Shown here: piece by piece, positions 45,344 to 54,233 of the stretch
Numbering within the stretch: the stretch's first letter is position 1
Layout of the letters: every line of letters begins with the position of its first letter
DNA from: Staphylococcus sp. M0911
Lineage (GTDB): Bacteria; Bacillota; Bacilli; Staphylococcales; Staphylococcaceae
Direction: 5' to 3'
DNA: 64,000 nt
Assembly: GCF_003491325.1 (NCBI RefSeq)
Contig: NZ_CP022881.1
Location: 558,001-622,000, forward strand
Notes under the pieces: model-generated
Seen by the model: the letters and a program-made list of their open reading frames with translations, nothing else
Databases searched by the model: none
What the model was told of the DNA's origin: nothing
Translations under genes and position numbers: made by a program

Positions 45344-46246
45344 ATGAAGAATCGATTCATGAACCGAGTGGTAAACAAGTATATTCTGCACAATCGTTCA
45401 ATATTTTTCGACAATGATGAAGCAGTGGATAAGTTTTTTGAAAAAAGACAAATTGAAAATGAAAAAAAACATAAACAACCCTCTACACTAAATGTTAAAG
45501 CGAATTTAGATAAACTGATGTTAGGGGATATGCAGGTATTTAGATTTAACTTTAGACACGAGTCAAAAAGAAAAATATTGTATTTACATGGTGGTTATAA
45601 TACGTTGCAACCTTCACCATTTCATTGGAGATTTATTGATAAGTTAACATTATCTACCATACATGAAGTGGTGTTACCTATTTATCCTAAAGCACCAGAC
45701 TATCATATTGAAGATACAGAAAAAGCAGTGAGAGATGTCTATAATCAACTCGTGGATGAAGTAGGTGCTGAACATATTATTGTGATGGGTGATGGATCTG
45801 GTGGCGCACTGGCATTGAATTTAGTTCAAACGCTCATCGAAAATAATGAACCAGTACCACGCCAATTATATTTAATTTCACCATTATTAGATGCTACATT
45901 ATCAAACAAAGACATCACAGATGAACTTTTAGGGAAAGATATATTAATTAGTCGTTTCGGTGTCAATGAGATTATGAAACGTTGGGCAGAAGGTGTGCCT
46001 CTCACAGATAAACGTGTATCTCCAATATATGGTCCAATAGAAGGCTTACCACCTGTTTATATGTTTGGTGGTGGAAGAGAAATGATCAATCCAGATATGC
46101 ATTTATTTAAAGAAAAATTAGAAATGATGGGTCAAGAAATTACGTTCTATGAATATCCAAGAATGGTTCATGATTTCCCACTGTATCCAATACGAGAATC
46201 ACATAAAGTGATTAAACAAATTACCAAAGCACTTAATAATAATTAA
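45344..46246 (+). CDS. Alpha/beta-hydrolase, esterase/lipase (hydrolase_3-like)
   Basis: 300 residues. The oxyanion motif HGG (82-84) and nucleophile elbow GDGSGG (149-154, S152) identify the HSL/acetyl-esterase branch. A C-terminal aspartate (NPDMHLF) and histidine (MVHDFPLYP) complete the triad. There is no signal peptide, so it is cytoplasmic. The ATG is preceded by AAAGAGGTAGG. Substrate unknown, probably a short-chain ester. A bidirectional terminator follows. Confidence 0.83.
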   Translation: MKNRFMNRVVNKYILHNRSIFFDNDEAVDKFFEKRQIENEKKHKQPSTLNVKANLDKLMLGDMQVFRFNFRHESKRKILYLHGGYNTLQPSPFHWRFIDKLTLSTIHEVVLPIYPKAPDYHIEDTEKAVRDVYNQLVDEVGAEHIIVMGDGSGGALALNLVQTLIENNEPVPRQLYLISPLLDATLSNKDITDELLGKDILISRFGVNEIMKRWAEGVPLTDKRVSPIYGPIEGLPPVYMFGGGREMINPDMHLFKEKLEMMGQEITFYEYPRMVHDFPLYPIRESHKVIKQITKALNNN

Positions 46247-46251
46247 AATGA

Positions 46252-46292
46252 CAAAAACGATGAGCAACAATCTATGTTGTTCATCGTTTTTG
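46252..46292. terminator. Bidirectional terminator after hydrolase gene
   Basis: CAAAAACGATGAGCAACA pairs with TGTTGTTCATCGTTTTTG (one G-T pair) around a 5-nt loop. Confidence 0.9.
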
Positions 46293-46293
46293 T

Positions 46294-46692
46294 TTATTCC
46301 ATAATAGAATTGATATGTTTGATAATGAAATTTTGTCCCTTTGAAAAGTAAAGATCAGCTATTGTTTCCTCAAAGTGACTCGGAATATCAGTCAAATTAC
46401 TAAATGAAAAGACTTTTTCAATATTATCATTTCTTATACGACTTGCTAATTGATTATAGTGTTCAAGGAATTGTTCATCTTCGTCATATGTTTCAAGTAA
46501 TTGATTCATTTCATCTATGGCTTGTTTTTGTCCTTGTATATAACTCATACGTGTCGCACGTTTGAATAACTTGGAAGCAGGACCATTGATAGTCAACGCT
46601 TTTTGTTCGTTTAAGTCACTTAGTCCTACTTTGACATCATCATACAAATCTAGTAATTCGTTTTGGATGGTATAGCGGATAGATTCACTCAT
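46294..46692 (-). CDS. Hypothetical 132-residue helical protein
   Basis: All-helical soluble protein rich in Glu, Asp and Ile, without membrane segments or known motifs (MSESIRYTIQNELLDLYDDV start). I do not recognise the family. It overlaps the stop of the thioesterase gene by 4 nt (ATGA), with AAGGGGGAT upstream, so it is translationally coupled to it and may act with it. Confidence 0.65.
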   Translation of the reverse strand: MSESIRYTIQNELLDLYDDVKVGLSDLNEQKALTINGPASKLFKRATRMSYIQGQKQAIDEMNQLLETYDEDEQFLEHYNQLASRIRNDNIEKVFSFSNLTDIPSHFEETIADLYFSKGQNFIIKHINSIME

Positions 46693-47174
46693 GATTGATC
46701 CCCCTTATGAGGAATACCAATACGATGACCTAATTGCTTAGGCCATTCAATTGTTAGTTGTTCTTGTTGAGCATAGCGCTCAATTTGTTGATAATAATCT
46801 TCTGGAAACGCGGCAGAACGGCGCTTGTTTTGGTCGATTCCCATCATCATGACTTCATTGGTTGCAGCAACTTCACCATCTTGACGAATCATTCTTAAAA
46901 AGAAATGAACGCGTTTATAATCGTAATCATAAATATATAATTCAACGTAATATTGTTCATTTAATGTTAGTTCTGATAAAAAGCTAGTATGTTCTTCAAT
47001 TGTAAATGTTGTGTATTCATATTGTGCACGTTCATCTAAAGAAAGACCGTGACTATAATTAAAATCATCAATGACATCACTAAAAATGATATTATAGTAT
47101 GCATCATGCATATGATTATTGTGATCGATAAAATCTTCTGTCACTGTTTTACTTACAGTAAATGTTTGAGACAT
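46689..47174 (-). CDS. Hotdog-fold acyl-CoA thioesterase (4HBT-like)
   Basis: 161 residues. The opening VTEDFIDHNNHMHDAYY (about 11-27) is the DxNxHxxN active-site region of 4-hydroxybenzoyl-CoA-thioesterase-like proteins, and the later segments fit the hotdog helix and strands (EHTSFLSEL, YVELYIYDYDYKRVHFFLRM). It should hydrolyse acyl-CoA esters in the cytoplasm; substrate unknown. TAAAGGAG precedes the ATG. It is first in a two-gene operon with the 132-residue protein. Confidence 0.8.
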   Translation of the reverse strand: MSQTFTVSKTVTEDFIDHNNHMHDAYYNIIFSDVIDDFNYSHGLSLDERAQYEYTTFTIEEHTSFLSELTLNEQYYVELYIYDYDYKRVHFFLRMIRQDGEVAATNEVMMMGIDQNKRRSAAFPEDYYQQIERYAQQEQLTIEWPKQLGHRIGIPHKGDQS

Positions 47175-47289
47175 GACTATTACTCCTTTATTGTTTGCTT
47201 GATACTTATTTTACTAAATTAAATTAAGACATACACGTAATTCAATTCATGATAAAATAAAAAAGAATTGCTTATCAGGGGGTAAAGAG

Positions 47290-48237
47290 ATGACGATGAC
47301 CATTCGATACCAAACAACTACCCAACCTTTAACTGAGGTGAGTCGCATAGAAGATGTTCCAAGTAAAGCGACAATTGTTTGGTATGATTTTGAAGATGCT
47401 ACAGAGAAAGAAAATGAATTTTTAAGAAATCATTTTGACTTTAACTATTTAGAAATCGATGATGCGATTAATGGCATTCCTCGTGCGAAATACAAGGCAT
47501 ATGAAGACTATCAATATATTGTTTTTCACAGTATATTAACACATGATTATGCTGCTATTGCTTTAAATGTTTTCTTGCAAGGTAATACATTGGTAACATA
47601 TCATCATAAACGCTTTGAATCACTTAAAAAAGTAGTTCAAGATAATCAAAAACATCATGTTTCTGATTTGGACTGTGCGGATATAGTGATACATATATTA
47701 GATAGCATGGTAGATAAATATTTTAATTTTGTTTATGACATTGAAGATAAGGTATATACATTTGAGGACAGACATGTAGATGATCGCTATAGTAAAAGCG
47801 TAATGGATAATGTATTCCAACTACGTTCTGATTTGATTAAAATAAAGCGAGTTTTATTCCCAATGCAAGAATTGGTAGATACGATTAAAAGTGAAGGTAA
47901 GTTAATTATCGATACAAAGCATTCTATGTACATTCAACATATTGATGACCATTTAATTAAACAACGTAATGTAATTCGTACATCTCAAGAAATGACAAAT
48001 GAAATACGTGAAAATTACGAATCCTATACTTCATTTAGAATGAATAATATTATGCAAATCTTAACATTAGTATCTGTAATATTTTCACCTTTAACTTTTA
48101 TTGCAGGTATCTACGGCATGAACTTTGCGTACATGCCAGAATTAAATTGGCATTATGGCTACTTTATTTGTCTATTTGTCATGCTAATCATATCAATTAT
48201 TTTAATTATCTTCTTCAAAAGAAAAAAATGGTTTTAA
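47290..48237 (+). CDS. corA: CorA-family magnesium transporter
   Basis: 315 residues, full CorA length. A large cytoplasmic alpha/beta domain is followed by the long stalk helix (about 155-255) and two C-terminal membrane segments, with GIYGMNFAYMPE (GMN near 275) forming the pore entry. A basic C-terminus (FFKRKKWF) follows. It transports Mg2+ (possibly Co2+). AGGGGGTAAAG precedes the ATG. Fni follows 45 bp later on the same strand. Confidence 0.9.
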   Translation: MTMTIRYQTTTQPLTEVSRIEDVPSKATIVWYDFEDATEKENEFLRNHFDFNYLEIDDAINGIPRAKYKAYEDYQYIVFHSILTHDYAAIALNVFLQGNTLVTYHHKRFESLKKVVQDNQKHHVSDLDCADIVIHILDSMVDKYFNFVYDIEDKVYTFEDRHVDDRYSKSVMDNVFQLRSDLIKIKRVLFPMQELVDTIKSEGKLIIDTKHSMYIQHIDDHLIKQRNVIRTSQEMTNEIRENYESYTSFRMNNIMQILTLVSVIFSPLTFIAGIYGMNFAYMPELNWHYGYFICLFVMLIISIILIIFFKRKKWF

Positions 48238-48282
48238 ACCTTGTAATTATAAAATGAATCATTTGGAAAAGGCGGTATAGTA

Positions 48283-49332
48283 ATGAGTGACTTTCAGAGA
48301 GAGCAAAGAAAAAATGAACATGTTGAAATAGCGATGGCTCAACATGATGCTACATTATCTGATTTTGATAAAGTGAGGTTTGTTCATCATTCGATTCCAA
48401 ATATTGATGTAGATGATGTAGATTTAACAACTAAGACGTCCGATTTTAATATGAAATATCCAGTTTATATTAATGCCATGACGGGTGGTAGTGAATGGAC
48501 AAAACAAATTAATGAAAAATTAGCGATTGTTGCACGTGAAACGGGGCTTGCAATGGCGGTAGGCTCAACACATGCTGCATTACGAAACCCTAAAATGGCA
48601 GAATCATTTACGATTGTTCGAGAAACGAATCCAGACGGTGTTATCTTTAGTAATGTTGGTGCTGATGTACCTGTAGACAAAGCAGTTAAAGCTGTTGAAT
48701 TATTAGATGCACAGGCACTACAGATTCATGTTAACTCACCACAAGAATTAGTGATGCCTGAAGGTAATCGTGAGTTTGCTAATTGGATGGAAAATATCGA
48801 AGCAATTGTTAAAGCAGTAAATGTACCAGTGATTGTGAAAGAAGTAGGATTTGGTATGAGTAAAGAGACATATAAATCACTGCTTAACGTTGGTGTTACA
48901 TACGTCGATGTCAGTGGACGTGGTGGAACCAATTTCGTAGATATTGAAAACGAGAGACGTTCAAATAAAGATATGGACTATTTATCTAATTGGGGACAAT
49001 CAACAGTTGAATCACTATTAGAAAGTTCTGATTTTCAAGATAAACTGAATGTCTTTGCGAGTGGCGGTTTACGTACACCATTAGATGCTGTGAAATGTTT
49101 GGCGTTAGGTGCAAAAGCGGTAGGTATGTCGCGTCCGTTTTTAAATCAAGTTGAGCAAGCCGGAATCACACAAACCATTGAATATGTCGAATCATTTTTA
49201 GATCATATAAAGAAAATAATGACAATGTTAGATGCTAAAGATATTAATGAATTAACACATAAAGATATGATATTTAATGCAGATTTGTTATCTTGGGCTG
49301 AGCAACGTGGTTTAGATATCCATAGAGGTTAA
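48283..49332 (+). CDS. fni: Type 2 isopentenyl-diphosphate delta-isomerase
   Basis: 349 residues. An FMN-dependent TIM barrel with [10 protein letters not shown] (about 66-75), a HVNSPQE loop near residue 149 (residues of the IDI-2 active site), VSGRGGTNF (about 206-214) and FASGGLRTP (phosphate-binding). It interconverts IPP and DMAPP in the mevalonate-based isoprenoid pathway used by staphylococci. AAAAGGCGG precedes the ATG. A strong terminator follows. Confidence 0.95.
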   Translation: MSDFQREQRKNEHVEIAMAQHDATLSDFDKVRFVHHSIPNIDVDDVDLTTKTSDFNMKYPVYINAMTGGSEWTKQINEKLAIVARETGLAMAVGSTHAALRNPKMAESFTIVRETNPDGVIFSNVGADVPVDKAVKAVELLDAQALQIHVNSPQELVMPEGNREFANWMENIEAIVKAVNVPVIVKEVGFGMSKETYKSLLNVGVTYVDVSGRGGTNFVDIENERRSNKDMDYLSNWGQSTVESLLESSDFQDKLNVFASGGLRTPLDAVKCLALGAKAVGMSRPFLNQVEQAGITQTIEYVESFLDHIKKIMTMLDAKDINELTHKDMIFNADLLSWAEQRGLDIHRG

Positions 49333-49361
49333 TTATATTAAGATGAGATAAATAAAAGAAT

Positions 49362-49402
49362 CCCGTACGTAAGACATGACCATGTCTTGCGTACGGGTAT
49401 TT
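49362..49402. terminator. Bidirectional terminator between fni and gltS
   Basis: CCCGTACGTAAGACATG pairs with CATGTCTTGCGTACGGG (one G-T pair), followed by a T-rich tail. Confidence 0.9.
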
Positions 49403-49404
49403 TA

Positions 49405-50613
49405 TTATTGGAAAAATTGTATAAAGCCCATAACAATAATGACACCTATTAAGTCGATTAAGAAAGCACCGACAATAGGGACAACTAAATAGGCTTTTGG
49501 AGAATTGCCATATTTTTTAGTAATTACATCTAAATTCGCCATTGCATTAGGTGTAGCACCTAAACCATGACCTATAAATCCACCGACCATTACTGCTGCA
49601 TCATAATCTTTTCCTAAACCTCTAAATAGAACGAAAATAGAGAACAAGATCATAAATACAACTTGTACAAGAACTATAATGATTAATGGTAAAGCTAATG
49701 AGTAAATTTCAGTTAGCTGAATGCTCATTAAAGCTAATGATAAGAAGATACCTAGCGAAATATCTCCAATTTGTTCGTTAATTTTTAGGTCAACAATGTT
49801 GAAACCAGCAGCTTCAGAAATATTACGCACGAATACTGCGACAAACATTGAACCTACATACATTGGTATATTAACGTTAGTTAAATCAGTAAATGTATTT
49901 CCAATATATGTACCAAGTGCCATACAGAAAACTAAAATCGTGAACTGTATAAAGAAAATTTGAGTAGGTTTATATTTTTCATGAAGTGATTGATTATAAT
50001 CAACTTCACCATAATTTTTAAATGAATCGTCACTATGTTCAGGTTTTAGGTTATAACGTTTAATTAAGAACTTAACAACTGGTCCACCAATTAAACCACC
50101 AAATACTAAGCCTAATGTTGCGGCTGCAAGGGCGGCTGTGACAGCGGAATCAATCCCCATATCTTGAATGGTTTTACCATAAGCGGCCGCATTACCATGA
50201 CCACCTTCCATTGACATTGACCCTGCAGTTAAACCTAGTAAAGGTTTGATATTTAATAACTTCGCTAATGAAATACCAATTACATTTTGACAGAATGCCA
50301 TAATACCACAGAACATAAAGTACAATAGCATGACCTTTCCGCCAACTTTAAATAGTTTAAGAGATGCACCGAGTCCGATCGTTGTGAAGAATGCCAACAT
50401 AAAGAAATCCTGTATAAATGAGGCATCTAATTTAATTTTTACAATATTAAATGAATCTAAGACAGCTACTAAAATAGCAAAAATTAAACCACCAATTACT
50501 GGTGCTGGAATACAAATTTTTCTTAAAATTGAGACATGATTAATGATCGTTTGACCAATAAGATATAAAATACATGCTAAACACAGTGTGGTAATAGCAT
50601 CTAATTCAATCAT
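49405..50613 (-). CDS. gltS: Sodium/glutamate symporter
   Basis: 402 residues with about ten membrane segments arranged as two inverted halves. Family stretches are PAPVIGG near 37, GLTAGSMSMEGGHGNAAAYG near 127, and GGFIGHGLGATPNAMAN near 342. It imports glutamate with Na+. GGGGGAG precedes the ATG. The 334-bp upstream spacer faces the PadR operon. Confidence 0.93.
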   Translation of the reverse strand: MIELDAITTLCLACILYLIGQTIINHVSILRKICIPAPVIGGLIFAILVAVLDSFNIVKIKLDASFIQDFFMLAFFTTIGLGASLKLFKVGGKVMLLYFMFCGIMAFCQNVIGISLAKLLNIKPLLGLTAGSMSMEGGHGNAAAYGKTIQDMGIDSAVTAALAAATLGLVFGGLIGGPVVKFLIKRYNLKPEHSDDSFKNYGEVDYNQSLHEKYKPTQIFFIQFTILVFCMALGTYIGNTFTDLTNVNIPMYVGSMFVAVFVRNISEAAGFNIVDLKINEQIGDISLGIFLSLALMSIQLTEIYSLALPLIIIVLVQVVFMILFSIFVLFRGLGKDYDAAVMVGGFIGHGLGATPNAMANLDVITKKYGNSPKAYLVVPIVGAFLIDLIGVIIVMGFIQFFQ

Positions 50614-50855
50614 TTTAACTCCCCCGTAGAAGTTATCCCAAAACCTATGTTTATGTGCTATTCAATTAAAATATGTAAGCGTTATAAAAAGCCACAATAT
50701 CCATTATACATATGTGTGCACAATAAATCTAGTTTTGAAATTAATACCAATTATATTTCTGACTATTAATCATTAATCTAAAAAAGTTTTTATCTTTATT
50801 AATTTAAAAGTGTGGAAGAAGAGAATATGATTATTCGTAAGTAATTATTATCTAG

Positions 50856-50874
50856 TACCTTGCAATGTACAGTA
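50856..50874. promoter_or_regulatory. Candidate PadR operator, site 1 (over -35)
   Basis: TACCTTGCAATGTACAGTA. It includes the -35-like TTGCAA (50860) and matches site 2 at 15 of 19 positions; the two are spaced 45 bp. Confidence 0.6.
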
Positions 50875-50900
50875 GTGGGTGTTATATTATAGATACTAAC

Positions 50901-50919
50901 TACTGTGTAATGTTCAGTA
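50901..50919. promoter_or_regulatory. Candidate PadR operator, site 2 (downstream of start)
   Basis: TACTGTGTAATGTTCAGTA with inverted arms TACTG/CAGTA, 28 bp before the padR start. With site 1 it brackets a TATATT -10 (50883). Confidence 0.6.
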
Positions 50920-50947
50920 CTGATTATTACACTATGGAGGTTTAACT

Positions 50948-51271
50948 ATGAACACACAGTTTAAAAAGGGTGCATTAGAACTGATAGTCTTACTTATCAT
51001 TAAACGAGAAGATCAGTACGGTTATTCTTTAGTACAAAATATTTCTCGTTATATGACGATTGCAGAAGGCACTGTCTATCCTTTGCTACGAAGATTGGTA
51101 AAGAACGGAGAACTATCGACGTATTATCAACCATCAAGCGAGGGACCAGCAAGAAAATATTATCGGCTTACCGATCAAGGTCAAGAAAGATTATCATTAT
51201 TGAAAGAAGAATGGCAAATGTTTTCAAATGCAGTTAATACCTTTGTAGAGGAGAGTGAACGCAATGAATAA
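50948..51271 (+). CDS. PadR-family transcriptional regulator
   Basis: 107 residues. The winged helix has the PadR features YGYSLVQNISRYMTIAEGTVYPLLRRLVKNG (about 24-54) and a short C-terminal dimer helix. It heads an operon with DUF1700 and DUF4097 genes, a frequent envelope-stress arrangement in Firmicutes. Twin dyads around its promoter suggest autorepression. TATGGAGG precedes the ATG; its last 8 nt overlap the next gene. Confidence 0.88.
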   Translation: MNTQFKKGALELIVLLIIKREDQYGYSLVQNISRYMTIAEGTVYPLLRRLVKNGELSTYYQPSSEGPARKYYRLTDQGQERLSLLKEEWQMFSNAVNTFVEESERNE

Positions 51272-51824
51272 AGATACTTATCTAAAACAACTCATAAGTC
51301 ATTTAAAACATATGGATAAAGATGAGAAAAAGGATATCTATAATGAGTACGAAACACATTTTGTAAGTGGTAAAAATGAAGGTAAATCTGAAGAAGAGAT
51401 TGCAAAACATTTAGGAAATCCTAAGATGATTGCTAAAGAATTAAATGCTTCATTGGCTATTGATAAAGTTAATGAGAAAAAGAATGCAAAAAATATTTTG
51501 AGTGCTATTTTAGCGGTCATGGGTTTAGGATTACTTAATTTCTTTATTGTATTAGTACCGGCATTCTTTTTATTTATGTTTTTGCTTACTTTAGTTGTAT
51601 TTACAATCACACTCTTAAGTGCACCAGTATTTTTAATTATTAAATATATTACTGAAGGTGTAAATTCTATTATTTTATATGATGTTTATATGAGTGGTTT
51701 CATGTTTGGTGTCGGTTTAATGCTATTAGCTATTAGCATTTTCTTATGTCATTGGATACTTAAATTAACGATTATGTATTTAAAATGGAATATCTCAATT
51801 GTGAAAGGAAGTGTTCATTCATGA
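51264..51824 (+). CDS. DUF1700-family membrane protein
   Basis: 186 residues from the ATG at 51264 (a GTG at 51255 lies too close to the GAGGAG ribosome site). The N-terminal cytoplasmic helical domain has the DUF1700 signature MDKDEKKDIYNEYETHF and LGNPKMIAKEL. Three membrane segments follow (about 79-100, 104-128, 146-172). It lies between PadR and a DUF4097 protein, overlapping both. It probably links the regulator to an envelope signal; molecular function is unknown. Confidence 0.83.
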   Translation: MNKDTYLKQLISHLKHMDKDEKKDIYNEYETHFVSGKNEGKSEEEIAKHLGNPKMIAKELNASLAIDKVNEKKNAKNILSAILAVMGLGLLNFFIVLVPAFFLFMFLLTLVVFTITLLSAPVFLIIKYITEGVNSIILYDVYMSGFMFGVGLMLLAISIFLCHWILKLTIMYLKWNISIVKGSVHS

Positions 51825-52609
51825 AAAAGCTAGTCTTAACGTTATTTATTTTTGGACTAATTTTAAGTATTGGTTTTGGTATAGGCGTTTTTTCAGAATG
51901 GAAAACATTAGCTTCAAAGAAAGACAATGGCACTAAGTTAAATAAAGTTTATAAAGAGCGTATTAATAGCATTAACTTAGATGTTGATGAAAGTGATATT
52001 GAAATCAAACATGGTAGTAAGTTCTCAATTAAAGAAAAAGGCAACGAAGATAAGAAAGTCAATAGTAGTGTGAAAAATGGGAAGTGGCATATTAGTGATC
52101 AAGACCATCAATCAAATATTAATTTTAGAATTGGTTACATGACAAAGCACAAATTAGTAATCACAGTTCCAAAAGTGATTGATCATTTAACTGTAAAAGG
52201 TGACTCTGGTGATGTCACTATCGACAATATAATAAGTAAGAATACAGATATTACGGTAGATTCATCAGATATTTTCTTGAAAGATAGTAAGCTAGGAAAA
52301 CTAAAAGTAAACAATGATTCAGGAGATATATCAACAACTCACATTGAATTCACCAACCGCAAAGTAAACAATGATTCAGGCGATATAGAATTGAGTAAGA
52401 GTGTTCCAGATCAACCCTTATATGTATCGAACGATAGTGGAGATATTACTTTGAATTATCAACATCACCCTAAAAACACAACATTTATTGCACATAATGA
52501 TTCAGGAGAATCAAAGTTTGATAACAAAGGATTTAAGCGTCATCGAATTGGAAAAGGGGACAATAACGTCGAGATGTTTAATGACTCTGGGGATATCAAC
52601 GTGCAATAA
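51821..52609 (+). CDS. DUF4097 beta-helix surface protein with DSGD repeats
   Basis: 262 residues from the ATG at 51821, which overlaps the preceding stop (ATGA) and has AAAGGAAG upstream. A single N-terminal membrane anchor (5-25) is followed by an extracytoplasmic parallel beta-helix. About seven turns are visible as spaced DSGD or DSSD motifs (GDSGDVTI, VDSSDIFL, NNDSGDIS, NNDSGDIE, SNDSGDIT, HNDSGES, FNDSGDIN). DUF4097 proteins are often paired with PadR and DUF1700 and are thought to act in envelope sensing; the role here is inferred. Confidence 0.85.
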   Translation: MKKLVLTLFIFGLILSIGFGIGVFSEWKTLASKKDNGTKLNKVYKERINSINLDVDESDIEIKHGSKFSIKEKGNEDKKVNSSVKNGKWHISDQDHQSNINFRIGYMTKHKLVITVPKVIDHLTVKGDSGDVTIDNIISKNTDITVDSSDIFLKDSKLGKLKVNNDSGDISTTHIEFTNRKVNNDSGDIELSKSVPDQPLYVSNDSGDITLNYQHHPKNTTFIAHNDSGESKFDNKGFKRHRIGKGDNNVEMFNDSGDINVQ

Positions 52610-52619
52610 AATCAATTTT

Positions 52620-52650
52620 AGAGGTCAGAATTGAAGTTGTTCTGGCCTCT
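52620..52650. terminator. Bidirectional terminator after DUF4097 gene
   Basis: AGAGGTCAGAA pairs with TTCTGGCCTCT (one G-T pair). Confidence 0.8.
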
Positions 52651-52656
52651 ATCATT

Positions 52657-53265
52657 TTATTTCCAAGTGTCATCAGGATTTAGGAAGTCTGATTTCTTCA
52701 TTCGAGAAACATAAGGGTTCCCTTTAACTGTGTAACGAAGTGGTTTGTTAGTCCATTCGCCTTTATTCGGTATGCCTATACGTCCGCTTTCAATAATTGA
52801 TTTAGGGTATTTACGATGTTTGATGTCGATAGAAAGGCGACATTGATTTAAAGTAGCGCCATCAATTGAACGTGGAATATTAAAGGCTTTAGTCCATTTT
52901 CCAGGACCATTAGTTACTTCAAACCCACTTTTGCCACGATTAATTTTCATAGCTTCAATACCATCTTCAGGTTCAATTGCGCGTATAAGCACACCTTCAG
53001 GTACACCAGCATCTCTTGTCACAAAGTTAATTAGTAGATGCGTATGCATAACGTGTGCATAAATCGTACCACCTGATTGATATAAAGATGTCACTTTAGG
53101 TGTTCGCTTTCCACCATATCCGTGAGCAGCACGATCTTTAATACCTAAATAAGCTTCTGTTTCCACAATATAGCCACTATATGTTTGTTGATCATCTTGA
53201 TATATAATACGAACACCGAGTAAAGCTTTAGCAATGTCCGTTGTGCTACGTTGTCTAAAATCCAT
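52657..53265 (-). CDS. DNA-3-methyladenine glycosylase (AAG/MPG family)
   Basis: 202 residues. Family features are [29 protein letters not shown] (about 31-59, with catalytic E37 region), YVYx-like [18 protein letters not shown] and [12 protein letters not shown] (about 90-101). It excises alkylated purines in base-excision repair. AGAGGTG precedes the ATG. Single gene. Confidence 0.9.
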   Translation of the reverse strand: MDFRQRSTTDIAKALLGVRIIYQDDQQTYSGYIVETEAYLGIKDRAAHGYGGKRTPKVTSLYQSGGTIYAHVMHTHLLINFVTRDAGVPEGVLIRAIEPEDGIEAMKINRGKSGFEVTNGPGKWTKAFNIPRSIDGATLNQCRLSIDIKHRKYPKSIIESGRIGIPNKGEWTNKPLRYTVKGNPYVSRMKKSDFLNPDDTWK

Positions 53266-53462
53266 AAATTTGGCACCTCTATAAAAATATTTGTTATAAG
53301 AATTTATTCTAAAATTTCTTAAAATATTTTTGATTTATATTTTTAAATGTCTTGTTGTTTGATACAATGACAATAGAAACAATATTATTACTTAATTAAT
53401 GTATCAGAGTTGTTAAGAGTAATAAAATAAATTGAATTGATGATCTGAAGGGAGCCACTAAC

Positions 53463-54077
53463 ATGAGAGAAAAAGTTGGTTTTAAAGCATCATTTAAATT
53501 ATTTTGGTCAAATTATTTTAATTTTAAAGGGAGATCTAGACGTAGTGAATATTGGTTTATGCAATTATGGCATTTAATCTTTATGTGTCCTGCCATTATA
53601 CTTATGATTATTGGTTACCCAAGTTTATTCTTAGGTGCATTTAATGAAAGTAGTGGCGCTTTAGGTGTTGGGATTATTTGTATATTTATTGGGACTATTT
53701 ATATACTCATTTATTCATTGGCTACCATTATTCCTAATTTGGCTATTTTAGCACGTCGCTTCCATGACACTTCTCGTTCAATGTTGATTCCAATGATTGC
53801 GTTTGTCATTGGGGTATTATTGAATGTATTTAATATTGTTATTAATGCTAGTGGCCTAATAGATAATGTAGGCGTATTGATCACATATTATATTATCGCT
53901 TTAATCTGTCTCGTATTCGGTGTTTATAATATTGTGGTGAGTTGCTTAGATAGTAAGAAGGAAAGCAACAAATATGGCCCAAGTCCTAAATATGAAATGA
54001 ACGAACCGGTTAACGAACCGAATTACAATCCAGTTGACAAAGCGAAGTTATATCGCAATACAACAAATGAAATTTAA
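53463..54077 (+). CDS. DUF805-family membrane protein
   Basis: 204 residues. The DUF805 opening NYFNFKGRSRRSEYWFMQLW (about 17-36) and LARRFHDTSRS (about 94-104) are clear, and four membrane segments follow the usual pattern. The C-terminal tail (about 165-204) is polar with NEPVNEPNYNPVDK. Function unknown. AAGGGAG precedes the ATG. Confidence 0.82.
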   Translation: MREKVGFKASFKLFWSNYFNFKGRSRRSEYWFMQLWHLIFMCPAIILMIIGYPSLFLGAFNESSGALGVGIICIFIGTIYILIYSLATIIPNLAILARRFHDTSRSMLIPMIAFVIGVLLNVFNIVINASGLIDNVGVLITYYIIALICLVFGVYNIVVSCLDSKKESNKYGPSPKYEMNEPVNEPNYNPVDKAKLYRNTTNEI

Positions 54078-54083
54078 ATTTTT

Positions 54084-54115
54084 AAAGGCTAGTGTCATTA
54101 ATGATGCTAGCTTTT
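54084..54115 (+). terminator. Terminator after DUF805 gene
   Basis: AAAGGCTAG and CTAGCTTT arms with an inner TCAT/ATGA stem, then T-rich. Confidence 0.75.
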
Positions 54116-54166
54116 ATTTGAAAGTAAGTGTCATATATATTTGACACATAAAAACTTTAATCATAA

Positions 54167-54219
54167 AAATAGCTATACTTGCGTTGAATCAATATGATCA
54201 ACGACAAGTATAGCTATTT
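54167..54219 (-). terminator. Terminator after araB
   Basis: AAATAGCTATACTTG pairs with CAAGTATAGCTATTT, extended by CGTTGA/TCAACG with one bulge, 15 bp beyond the araB stop. Confidence 0.88.
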
Positions 54220-54233
54220 ATATTTAATAACAA

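Noticed and set aside
51821..52609. Wall-anchored adhesin
   Set aside because: There is no LPXTG sorting signal and the protein has an N-terminal anchor; the DSGD repeats belong to DUF4097.
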